Below the pieces are notes generated by a model. The model searched no databases and was not told the origin of the DNA. It was given only the letters and a program-made list of their open reading frames with translations. A DNA stretch of 64,000 nt from Pseudomonas putida (GTDB lineage: Bacteria; Pseudomonadota; Gammaproteobacteria; Pseudomonadales; Pseudomonadaceae): positions 1 to 64,000 of the forward strand of contig NZ_MKZO01000009.1 in the NCBI RefSeq assembly GCF_001941965.1, written 5' to 3'. The stretch's first letter is position 1; every line of letters starts with the position of its first letter. This document shows positions 26,847 through 34,932 of this stretch, in pieces. The translations under genes and the position numbers were made by a program.

Positions 26847-27853
26847 CGGTAGGATCTCGCAGGGTTGCGGACGCCGGCAGGGGCAGGCGCGGGTCGGTAG
26901 CTTTCATCGGTGATCGCGACGCGGCTGCCCTGCAGCATCACCATGAGCGGGTACTTGCGGCCCCGCGATTCGATGCGGAACACGTCATGCCAGCGTTCGG
27001 CATTGGGGTCGTGGAAGTCGGCAACCACGGCGACGTAGCGGGTGTCCTCGTCGACCTCGGCGAACTCGATGAACTTGAACTGGCCGGGCACGAGGATGTA
27101 GTCGTCGGAGGCCAGCAGCGTGCTGCCCAGGGCCTTTTCAGGCGCGGTGCGAAGCTGCTCGGGGTCGGCGTTCTCGAGCATGGAGTCGTCCTTCAACTGC
27201 AGGACGCGAAAGCCGACGGGTGTCGCGTTGACCGGCATGCCCCGCGCCTCGACGGCCTGTGCCAGGGCCGGGCCCTGGCCGTACTGGCCAAGATCCAGGT
27301 CGCCCCGGGCTTGCTCTTCACTGGAAGGCGCCGCTAGTCCCTGGCGCAACAACCAGTTCGAGGGCTGTGGCCAGCGTGATGCGCTGCTGTCGGTGAGCAG
27401 CGTCTCGGGCTGTGACTTGCCGAGGGTCATCGCAGGGGCGTGCTCATCGACGACCAGGCCCGGAATGGCCAGGCGCTGGCGGACGGCAAGTGCCCCGGCG
27501 ACGTTGTTTCGTTGGTTCTCGAAATGCTCCGTCAAGGCCCGCAGGTGCCCGATCAGTTCGTCCTTGCTGGCGCTGCGCAGATTGACCGCGAACGGCCCTC
27601 GCTCCTGCATGTCCAGTGGCGCTGCAAGCATGTCTTCGTCAGCGGCAGGCGACGCCAGGCTGAGCGGGTTGGGATTGACGTCCGGGCTGGCGTACAGGCT
27701 CAAGGCAACCTGCGAAAGCTGCTCATGGGCGGCCCCGACCTGGATGGAAGGATTCATCAGCACCTGGCCGCTCTTGGTCAGCACGTTGCCCACGGTGCTG
27801 CAACCGCCAAGCGTGCCAGCGACCAGCAGGAGCGCAATGGCCGGTCTCATCAT
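26843..27853 (-). CDS. tssJ: TssJ-type outer-membrane lipoprotein of the T6SS, long form
   Basis: This 336-residue protein begins with a lipoprotein signal (MRPAIALLLVAGTLGGCSTV) whose LGGC lipobox gives a lipidated Cys. The first mature domain contains VGAAHEQLSQVALSLYASPDVNPNPLS in pieces typical of TssJ, and the last 130 residues (DDYILVPGQFKFIEFAEVDE) look like a TssJ beta-sandwich. It is about twice the usual TssJ length, so it may be two domains. It sits between the FHA gene and tssK, the tssJ position, and overlaps both neighbours by 4 bp. Confidence 0.88.
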   Translation of the reverse strand: MMRPAIALLLVAGTLGGCSTVGNVLTKSGQVLMNPSIQVGAAHEQLSQVALSLYASPDVNPNPLSLASPAADEDMLAAPLDMQERGPFAVNLRSASKDELIGHLRALTEHFENQRNNVAGALAVRQRLAIPGLVVDEHAPAMTLGKSQPETLLTDSSASRWPQPSNWLLRQGLAAPSSEEQARGDLDLGQYGQGPALAQAVEARGMPVNATPVGFRVLQLKDDSMLENADPEQLRTAPEKALGSTLLASDDYILVPGQFKFIEFAEVDEDTRYVAVVADFHDPNAERWHDVFRIESRGRKYPLMVMLQGSRVAITDESYRPAPAPAGVRNPARSYR

Positions 27854-29181
27854 GCCTCCGCGCGCAAAGCCTGGTCGAAGGCTTGCTCGAAGACTTCCCA
27901 GAACAGCTTGTCGAAACCTTGCTGCCGGCCGGACTTCAATTCCTCGTAATAGTGGCCGTACATGTGCCAGGCCCAGTCAGCCGTCGCCGCCTGCCCGCCC
28001 CGCGCCGGGCGATAGCGCTGGAAGCGCTGCTCCAGCTGTTCGGGGGAGAACGCCTGGAGCAACGCGGCCAGCCCTGCGCTGATGGCCTGGTGCATGGCAA
28101 TTTGCTGACGGCGGAGCTGCTCCAGCGACTCTTCCACCGCTGCCGAGGGTGACAGGTGGACAACGCTGCGCTCGGCAGCGAACAGTGCCCGCACGGTGTC
28201 CGGGTAGCTCTGCCCGAGGCGCAGCGGGTTGTCCTCGATGGGCTGCAGCGTGCGCCCGGCCAGGGAAATGCGCTGCCGGTCATCGGTTGCCGGGGCATTC
28301 AGCGCAGCAAGGCCGCGAATCAGCGCACCGAGGGTACGCCCCGCCTCGTTGAGCAGGGCATAGGCGTCGAGCTCGTCGACCGTTCCGACGCTTGCGCCGA
28401 TACCGTCCACCAAGGGTTCGACCAGGCCTGCGGGCTGTGTCTGGCCGGAGAACTGACGTTGAATCCAGTCCTGGGCGGCGGGGTGGTGGCTGTCCTGCTC
28501 CGACATGAAAGTCTCTCCTGGGGCGTGCTTGGGGATGCCGTAGACGGCTTCGGACCGGGTCGTAGCGACGTCGGCCTGGGCGGCCATCGGCGTATGCCCG
28601 TAGTGATGGGAATCGAGGCTGTCCGCCGCGCCGCCGCTGGCAGCGTCGAGCGCTTCGAGGGGATCGAGCAGGCCGCCAGGTCCAGGGCGCGCGCCGAGTG
28701 CCTGGAACCCGGCCTGGCCCGGTGGCTGATGCGGTTCGCCATCGGACGCCTGCGGCGCGGCCTCCGGAAGCGCGGTCATGAAGTCGCCGGACACCTGGCC
28801 AAGGCCGGCACCCTGGCTGTCGGGATCGTCCGTCTCGCCCAGGTCCTGCCCCAGGTGCACGGAGATCCGGTACAAGCCGATATGCAGCTTGTCGCCGTCG
28901 CTCAATTGGCCGTAGGCGCCAGTGCCAAGCGCTTGGGTCTGGTCGTTGACACGGGTCTCGCCACAGCAGTCGATGATCAGAAACCCACCGTCCTGATAGC
29001 GGACCTCGCAGTGCCGGGGTTCGACCCTGCCGAGGCGGTCGGAGAGCGTCCATTTGGCATGCTGCGATCCGATGCTGCCGCCCTTGGCGTCGAACAAATG
29101 CCGGGGCGTGCTGCCCTGCTGGAGCTCCTGGGGGTTGTCCACTACCAGCAACAGGTGTCGATTGGCGTTATCCAGAGTCAT
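27850..29181 (-). CDS. tagH: FHA-domain T6SS protein (TagH/Fha)
   Basis: This 443-residue protein has an N-terminal FHA domain (about 10-105) with GSIGSQHAKWTLSDRLGRVE, RHCEVRYQDGGFLII and the TRVNDQTQALGTGAYGQLSD segment. A long acidic and glutamine-rich linker follows, then a C-terminal TagH-type domain (VVHLSPSAAVEESLEQLRRQ to the end). FHA domains bind phosphothreonine, yet no kinase or phosphatase gene lies in this cluster. I chose the ATG at 29181 because it overlaps the tssG stop as ATGA and matches the domain start; the frame stays open far upstream only because it shadows tssG. Confidence 0.92.
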   Translation of the reverse strand: MTLDNANRHLLLVVDNPQELQQGSTPRHLFDAKGGSIGSQHAKWTLSDRLGRVEPRHCEVRYQDGGFLIIDCCGETRVNDQTQALGTGAYGQLSDGDKLHIGLYRISVHLGQDLGETDDPDSQGAGLGQVSGDFMTALPEAAPQASDGEPHQPPGQAGFQALGARPGPGGLLDPLEALDAASGGAADSLDSHHYGHTPMAAQADVATTRSEAVYGIPKHAPGETFMSEQDSHHPAAQDWIQRQFSGQTQPAGLVEPLVDGIGASVGTVDELDAYALLNEAGRTLGALIRGLAALNAPATDDRQRISLAGRTLQPIEDNPLRLGQSYPDTVRALFAAERSVVHLSPSAAVEESLEQLRRQQIAMHQAISAGLAALLQAFSPEQLEQRFQRYRPARGGQAATADWAWHMYGHYYEELKSGRQQGFDKLFWEVFEQAFDQALRAEA

Positions 29182-30197
29182 GTGCGTACCGTGAGTCGAA
29201 CGGGAGGAGGCGTGCGCCGTTGCGGCTGTTCGAGGAAGCTGGTCCAGCCCAGCTGGCAACCGCTGTCGCGCCCGAGATTGAAGGCGGGAACTTCGTTGGC
29301 CCGCAGCCGCAACTCGAGGTCGCAAGGGGTCTGGTCGCGCAGCAGGTAGGCGATCAGCATGCGCAGCCGTTCGAAGTTCTCGCCCCTGGGCAGGAACTCG
29401 CGAAAGCGCGCCTGCGACAGGTCGGAAATGACCAGAGTGAACTTGCAGTGCCGCGTGCGGACGCTGGCGCCGACGCGAAAGCTGTCGCCCAGGCAGCCAT
29501 TGCGCCGCCCAAGCCGGGTTCGGGCGGGCGCTTCGATATCGGTGTTGCGCAGTTCGAAATCGCGGAGGCTGACCGCCTGCAGATCGAAGCAGTGGGCGAC
29601 AAGCCCGGCGACCATGTCCGGCGACCGGCTGCGGTGCACCACGGCACCGGCGAAACTGAGCAGGCGGCTCCAGGCAATCGGGGTGGCGCCGCGAATGGCC
29701 TGGTCCTTGAGCCCGACCAGGGCGAACAGGCGTTGCGAAAGCCGATCGCTCGCCCCCGGACGGAAGCGGATGTAATGCCGGTACTTGCGCCAGGCCTGGT
29801 GCAACAGGGTGAGCAAGCGGTGGTTGAAGAAGTCGAAGAACGCCGGACGGATGCCTTCGCCCTGCCCCGCCTCGTAGGCCAGGCGTTCGAGGTAGTACGA
29901 CGGCAGTGGTGAGTCGGGACCGTGCATGCCGAGGAAGGTCGCCTGCACGAGGTACTGGTGCGGCAGGGCACCTTCGAGACGCCGGGCCAGGGCAACGTCC
30001 GAAGCGGGAAACCCGACACCGGCGAAGTTGCTCAGGCAAATGCGCTGGCGCTCCGCCGCATAGGCATCGGCAGATTCCAGGTCGTCGTCATGCAGTCCAT
30101 GCAGGCGCTCGACCAGGCAGAAGAAGTCGTACTCCCTGGCGGCATCGAGCAGGCGCCCGCTCAGATCAGGGGCTGCGTGCCGCTGCGTATCGGCCAT
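29178..30197 (-). CDS. tssG: TssG, T6SS baseplate protein
   Basis: This 339-residue TssG has the N-terminal YDFFCLVERLHGLHDDD segment, the HGPDSPLPSYYLERL motif and the FFDFFNHRLLTLLHQAWRKY motif that define the family. With TssE, TssF and TssK it forms the baseplate wedge. It overlaps the end of tssF by 37 bp, which implies translational coupling. Confidence 0.96.
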   Translation of the reverse strand: MADTQRHAAPDLSGRLLDAAREYDFFCLVERLHGLHDDDLESADAYAAERQRICLSNFAGVGFPASDVALARRLEGALPHQYLVQATFLGMHGPDSPLPSYYLERLAYEAGQGEGIRPAFFDFFNHRLLTLLHQAWRKYRHYIRFRPGASDRLSQRLFALVGLKDQAIRGATPIAWSRLLSFAGAVVHRSRSPDMVAGLVAHCFDLQAVSLRDFELRNTDIEAPARTRLGRRNGCLGDSFRVGASVRTRHCKFTLVISDLSQARFREFLPRGENFERLRMLIAYLLRDQTPCDLELRLRANEVPAFNLGRDSGCQLGWTSFLEQPQRRTPPPVRLTVRT

Positions 30198-31927
30198 GCG
30201 TAATGCTCCTGATTCTTGAGGTTGATGGCTTCCAGTACATGGAAGGAGGAAATGCTGGCGTAGACGGAAAGGAAGTGGCTCAACACCGTGCCGAAGAGGT
30301 ACAGGTCGCCCTCGCAGGAGAATCCGTCCTGGTCGAGCTTGATCAGGGTGCGCAAGCCACGGATGGGCAGCGCCTTGAACATCCGGTCGATGGGCGCGGT
30401 CTGCACGTCCTGCAGGGCGCCCAGGCGCATCTGCGTGGCGCGGGAGCGCTGCAGGTCATGGTGGGCAGCGAAGTCGTACGCGCGGATAACGGCCTTCAAG
30501 GGCTCGGCCGAGAGCAGCGACAGGTAGGTGGGTGACAGGTTGGAGATCAGCGTCCACAGCAGGTCGCCCTCCAGCACGGGCCGATACGAGGGGGTCGGCA
30601 CGGTCAGGTTGCGGCACTCGACGAAGGTCGGGATATCCCCGGTGCGTACGCAGATGTCGCCTGCTGCCAATGCCTGCGGCAGGTCGCGGTTGCTGCAGGT
30701 CAGCGAGAAGGAGACGGTTTCCTCCCGCCCGATGTAGTGCTTCTCATCGCTGCGCACAAATGAAACCCGGTGCTCGATACCGGGGTTCAGCAGCGATTGG
30801 GCGATGCGGGTGCGGTAGTAGAGAACGGTTCGCCCCCGCTCGAAGTCGATCTGGTGGCGCAGCGACTCGAACGGCTGGTAAGTCCGCAGCCAGGCACCCG
30901 GTTGATCGGAAGCCTCGCTTTTCCAGCCGTCGACGTGATCGATGCTGAAGATCTCGTAGGCATCGGGACGCTGGCCCGCCGGGCGCACACGATGAGCAAG
31001 GGTCTTGCCGGTCAGCCTGACCGGTTCGGCATCATGCTCGAAGAGATTGACCGCGGGCGCGCAGTACAAGGCCATGTCCCCGGTTTGTATGCGGATGTCG
31101 GCGGGCATGGGCCGGGTGAAGCGAAACTCCAGGCGAATGCGCTGCGTGCTGCTGGCAGGCCACAAGGCACGCAGCCCGGTGAGCCCGAAGAAGAAGTAGC
31201 GCCGGGGAAAGAGAAAGTATTCCTGCAGGATGCGGTAGCCATCCAGGGCGTTCTGCGGGTAAGGCAGCAAGGCCTCGTCCGGGCTGAATCCGGGAAACAC
31301 GATCTGGCTGGCAGGAATGTGCCTGACCAGGCCATCGCACTCCATGCGCACCTGGTCCAGGTAGCAGGACAGCCACAGGTACAAGGTCCTGGCGCAGTAG
31401 TCGCTGCCGCTCAGGTAGAAATCCAGGCGGTCGCAATCATAGGTAGTGGGCGGGTTCTCGCTCAGGGTGGCGAGGTCCACCCGCACCGTCGATTTTTCCA
31501 GGGAATGTACGTCGCTGATCTCGCTGATCTGCAGCGGATAGACATCGACGTGGGAACAGGTGCGGAACTGGCACGCTACGCCGTCGACCTCAAGAGCGCC
31601 AACGCGGGTGCCCCTGGCGATACGCTGGCGCACGGTGACCGACCGGTCCACCGGCGCAAACTGCAGGATGGTGGCACTCGGCAACGGCCGCAGATAATTC
31701 GGCCACAACAGCTGCAGCAACGAATGAGTCAGCTCGGGAAAGTCATCCTCGATCTTCAGCCGCAGCCTGGCCGTCAGGAAGGCGAAGCCCTCCAGCAGCC
31801 GCTCGACATCCGGATCGCTGGCCTCCTCCCCGAGGAACCTGGCCAGTTGCGGGTTGTTGCGCGAAAACACGCGCCCGAGCCGGCGCAGATAATCCAGCTC
31901 GTCGCGAAACTTGCTCTTCAATGACAT
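30161..31927 (-). CDS. tssF: TssF, T6SS baseplate protein
   Basis: This 588-residue TssF begins FRDELDYLRRLGRVFSRNNP and has the ASDPDVERLLEGFAFLTARL and LTHSLLQLLWPNYLRPLPS motifs near the N-terminus, the most conserved part of the family. Length is in the usual 580-620 range. It lies 25 bp downstream of tssE and overlaps tssG. Confidence 0.97.
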   Translation of the reverse strand: MSLKSKFRDELDYLRRLGRVFSRNNPQLARFLGEEASDPDVERLLEGFAFLTARLRLKIEDDFPELTHSLLQLLWPNYLRPLPSATILQFAPVDRSVTVRQRIARGTRVGALEVDGVACQFRTCSHVDVYPLQISEISDVHSLEKSTVRVDLATLSENPPTTYDCDRLDFYLSGSDYCARTLYLWLSCYLDQVRMECDGLVRHIPASQIVFPGFSPDEALLPYPQNALDGYRILQEYFLFPRRYFFFGLTGLRALWPASSTQRIRLEFRFTRPMPADIRIQTGDMALYCAPAVNLFEHDAEPVRLTGKTLAHRVRPAGQRPDAYEIFSIDHVDGWKSEASDQPGAWLRTYQPFESLRHQIDFERGRTVLYYRTRIAQSLLNPGIEHRVSFVRSDEKHYIGREETVSFSLTCSNRDLPQALAAGDICVRTGDIPTFVECRNLTVPTPSYRPVLEGDLLWTLISNLSPTYLSLLSAEPLKAVIRAYDFAAHHDLQRSRATQMRLGALQDVQTAPIDRMFKALPIRGLRTLIKLDQDGFSCEGDLYLFGTVLSHFLSVYASISSFHVLEAINLKNQEHYAWPIRSGTQPLI

Positions 31928-31952
31928 CCAGCAGCCTCCCTGACCGTGGTCT

Positions 31953-32399
31953 TCACAACACCTGGATTCGTTGTTGCCGCTGATGAACCAGCAGGTCGAT
32001 CTCTACCTGCTCGGCCGCCTCCACCAGCGGGATCTGGCAATGCAGGCGAAAGCACAGGCCCTGCGGCTGTTCGGCAGCGGCCAGCGGGCGCACCTCCAGG
32101 ACCCGGACCCGCGGCTCGTAGCGGGCGATCATTTCGCTGATGTCCTGGCAGATCCGGTTCCTCAGCTCCAACTGGCCGTTGCCCGCATCGTTCATGTCGG
32201 GCAAACCCAGCTCGGGGCAGCTCTGCGAGCCACCCCGACGGGCATTGAGCAAGTGCTCGAGGTTGTGCTTGATCGCCAGGATCCGTTCGGCGGCCTGCGC
32301 CTGGCGGTTGTACAGGCGCCGCGGAGGCCGGTCCGGTTCCAGCCGCTGGAACAGGCTGGCCGGAGCCGAGGCGGACGATCCCTTGGGGTTCACCGTCAT
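31953..32399 (-). CDS. tssE: TssE, gp25-like T6SS baseplate protein
   Basis: This 148-residue gp25-like protein has SLFQRLEPDRPPRR, IKHNLEHLLNARRGGSQSCP and LGLPDMNDAG, then IARYEPRVRVLEVRPL, in the canonical order. The ATG at 32399 overlaps the tssC stop as ATGA; sequence upstream in the same frame lies inside tssC and does not resemble the family. TssE initiates sheath assembly on the baseplate. Confidence 0.96.
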   Translation of the reverse strand: MTVNPKGSSASAPASLFQRLEPDRPPRRLYNRQAQAAERILAIKHNLEHLLNARRGGSQSCPELGLPDMNDAGNGQLELRNRICQDISEMIARYEPRVRVLEVRPLAAAEQPQGLCFRLHCQIPLVEAAEQVEIDLLVHQRQQRIQVL

Positions 32400-33877
32400 T
32401 CCTTGTCGAGCCGGCCGACCAGCGACAGCTCGAAGTTGGCGCCCATGTACTTGAAGTGCGGGCGGACCGACAGCGACACCTGGTACCAACCGGGATTGCC
32501 CTCGACATCGCTGACCACGATCTGCGCCGCACGCAGGGGCCGGCGGCTGCGGACATCGGAGGAAGGGCTTTCCTGGTCGGCAACGTACTGGCGGATCCAG
32601 TTGTTGAGCTCGCGCTCCAGGTCCGGACGCTCCTTCCAACTGCCGATCTGCTCGCGCTGGAGAACCTTCAGGTAATGGGCCAGGCGGTTGATGATCATCA
32701 TGTAGGGCAGTTGCGTGCCCAGCATGTAGTTGGTCTGCGCGGCCTGGCCTTCAGGGGTCTTGGCGAAGACCTTGGGGCGCTGCACCGAGTTGGCCGAGAA
32801 GAACGCCGCGTTGTCGCTGCCCTTGCGCATGGTCAGCGGGATGAAGCCTTCGCTCGACAGTTCGAACTCACGCCGGTCAGAGACCAGGACTTCGGTGGGG
32901 ATCTTGGCCTGGAGCTGGCCAAGGGACTCGTACAGGTGCACGGGCAGGTCATCGACGGTGCCACCCGACTGCGGGCCGATGATGTTCGGGCACCAGCGGT
33001 AGCGGGCGAAGCTGTCGACGATGCGGCTCGCCAGGGCGAACGAGGTGTTGCCCCAGAGATAGTTGTCGTGATCGCCGTCGATGGTCTCGCGGTAGTCGAA
33101 GCTGCGCACCGGGTTTTCCAGCGGATCGAAGGGCTCGCGCAACAGGAAGCGCGGCATGCTCAGGCCGAGGTAGCGAGAATCCTCGGAATCGCGCAGGGCG
33201 CGCCATTTGGTGAAGCGCGGACCGTCGAAGATGTCCTTCACTTCCTTGAGGTTGGCCAGCTCCTGGAACGATTCCAGGTTGAGCATTTCCGGACCCGCAG
33301 CACCGAGGAATGGCGCGTGCGCCATGGCGCCGACGGAGGCCACGTAGCCGAGCAGCTTGATGTCGGGAGCCGACGGGCCGAAGGTGTAGTTGCTGACCAT
33401 GCAGCCCACCGGCGAACCACCGAACTGGCCGTAGCCTGCGGTGTAGACGTGACGGTAGAGGCCGCTGCGGGTGATGTCGCTGGCGCTTTCGAAGTCGTCC
33501 AGCAGCTCGGTCTTGGTTACATGCAGCAGGTCGATCTGGGTGTTTTCACGGAAGTCGGTGCGATCGACGAGGAACTTGAGCCCCCGCCAGCTCGATTCCA
33601 GCGCCTGGAATCCCGGGTTGTGCAGGACGACGTCCATCTGCTTGCCGATCCGCGCATCGATCTGCGCCAGCATCTGGTCGACCAGTTGCTTGTTGATGGG
33701 CTGCTGCCGGTCGGAAGACTTGAGCATCTCGGCGATGAAGGCCGCCACGCCGCGCTCGGCAATGGCATAGCCCTCCTGGCTGGGCTCGATTCGCGTGCGG
33801 GCAAGGATCTGGGCCAGCAGGCCACCTTCCGGAAGGGCGTCTTGTTGTTCTACGGCCGCGGAGTGCGCGTTTGTCAT
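32396..33877 (-). CDS. tssC: TssC, T6SS sheath large subunit
   Basis: This roughly 493-residue TssC (VipB) carries the hallmark ESSWRGLKFLVDRTDFRENT, YTFGPSAPDIKLLGYVASVG and DPLENPVRSFDYRE-type segments and ends RPHFKYMGANFELSLVGRLD, the conserved handshake C-terminus. The ATG at 33877 has AAAGGA about 7 bp upstream; an ATG two codons earlier (33883) has that box too close. With TssB it forms the contractile sheath recycled by ClpV, encoded divergently. Confidence 0.97.
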   Translation of the reverse strand: MTNAHSAAVEQQDALPEGGLLAQILARTRIEPSQEGYAIAERGVAAFIAEMLKSSDRQQPINKQLVDQMLAQIDARIGKQMDVVLHNPGFQALESSWRGLKFLVDRTDFRENTQIDLLHVTKTELLDDFESASDITRSGLYRHVYTAGYGQFGGSPVGCMVSNYTFGPSAPDIKLLGYVASVGAMAHAPFLGAAGPEMLNLESFQELANLKEVKDIFDGPRFTKWRALRDSEDSRYLGLSMPRFLLREPFDPLENPVRSFDYRETIDGDHDNYLWGNTSFALASRIVDSFARYRWCPNIIGPQSGGTVDDLPVHLYESLGQLQAKIPTEVLVSDRREFELSSEGFIPLTMRKGSDNAAFFSANSVQRPKVFAKTPEGQAAQTNYMLGTQLPYMMIINRLAHYLKVLQREQIGSWKERPDLERELNNWIRQYVADQESPSSDVRSRRPLRAAQIVVSDVEGNPGWYQVSLSVRPHFKYMGANFELSLVGRLDKE

Positions 33878-33934
33878 GCTCATGTCCTTTGAAACCTGAA
33901 TGGATGAATGTCTCGCCTTGGCAGGCGCAGCCGG

Positions 33935-34438
33935 TCAGCCGACGCTTTCGCCCAGCACGGCCTCCAGCTCCCTGGCGAGCTGGCCGCGCGCCGCCTCGTC
34001 ACCGAGCATCGCCTGCAGTTGCTTGCGGAATTCCGGGACATTGCCCAAGGGACCCTTGAGGGCGACCAGCGCCTCGCGCAGTTCGAGCAGCTTGTTGAGT
34101 TCGGGGATCTGGCGAGCGATGGCATCGGGACCGAAGTCATCGATGGAGCGGAACCTCAGATCGACATCCAGGGTGTCGTCCGCGCCCCCTGACAGGGTGT
34201 TGGGGAGGCTTTCCTTGAAGCCGATACCGCGCTCGGCCATGACATCGTTGAAATTGTCCTTGTCGATGCGGACGGGGATGCGGTCTTCGAGCGCAATGTC
34301 TTCCTCACGCCCGATGAAGTCCCCCGCTACCAGCAACCGCAGGGGCAGTTCGACCTCCTCCTGCTCGCCGTTGGTGGCAGGAACGTAAGTGATATTGATG
34401 CGTTCCTTCGGAGCAACAGAACCTCTTTTATTCGCCAT
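33935..34438 (-). CDS. tssB: TssB, T6SS sheath small subunit
   Basis: This 167-residue TssB (VipA) begins with KRGSVAPKERINITYVPATN and contains LPLRLLVAGDFIGREEDIAL and LRFRSIDDFGPDAIARQIPE, all typical. An AAAGGAG box lies about 10 bp before the ATG. It is the first gene of the minus-strand T6SS operon, facing the AT-rich promoter region. Confidence 0.97.
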   Translation of the reverse strand: MANKRGSVAPKERINITYVPATNGEQEEVELPLRLLVAGDFIGREEDIALEDRIPVRIDKDNFNDVMAERGIGFKESLPNTLSGGADDTLDVDLRFRSIDDFGPDAIARQIPELNKLLELREALVALKGPLGNVPEFRKQLQAMLGDEAARGQLARELEAVLGESVG

Positions 34439-34932
34439 CAGGCACTTCTCCTTTGGAAGTCCGCTTTACTTGTTCCTGGTTCGCAGCAGCAGCCCTATTA
34501 AAGGCGCAATTAAATCCACAGGATCAGCGAACTCATCCAGTTACATAAAGTTTCAAAAACAACTGACTCGGCCGTCCACTTTCGAACTGACACCGCAAGA
34601 AATTTGCCGGGGCTGGCGCACCAGCCCACTGGCGCCGCCAAGACTAAAACGCGGACCGAATGCAGAAAAATAGGAATTTTCCTAAGAGCTTGAAGGAAGA
34701 TTCCTTAATCTCTCGAAGTTTGAATTGAGGGAATTTTCCAGAAAACCATCAGAAGTTTCCTATATACGAGCAGCCGCTTTTTATGCTTTCTTCAGAGCCT
34801 GTTGTGCACCGAGTTTTCGGCAGCACAACCTCAACTAAACCGGGCGCCGCAAGAGGCACCAGACAGTCCCTCGATAATGGACTTGCGCGCAACAGGGAAG
34901 TAATTCCTGCTTATAAAAGGTGAATTCCAACA
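34439..34932. promoter_or_regulatory. 494-bp AT-rich divergent promoter region of the T6SS
   Basis: This is the only gene-free stretch in the T6SS locus. It drives tssB leftward and clpV rightward. It is clearly richer in A+T than the flanking genes and contains three GGAAWWTTCC palindromes (34673-34682, 34695-34704, 34730-34739). I searched both strands by eye for a -24/-12 sigma-54 element (GG-N10-GC with TGGCAC/TTGC) and found no convincing one. I see no small gene here. Confidence 0.6.

Noticed and set aside
29182..30039. N-terminal extension of the FHA protein across tssG
   Set aside because: The in-frame upstream sequence is Arg/Pro/Ala-rich shadow of tssG. The ATGA overlap at 29178-29181 and the FHA domain start mark the real beginning.
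34389..34673. A 94-codon frame in the T6SS promoter region
   Set aside because: It starts inside tssB on the opposite strand, is low in the usual codon bias and has no ribosome-binding site.
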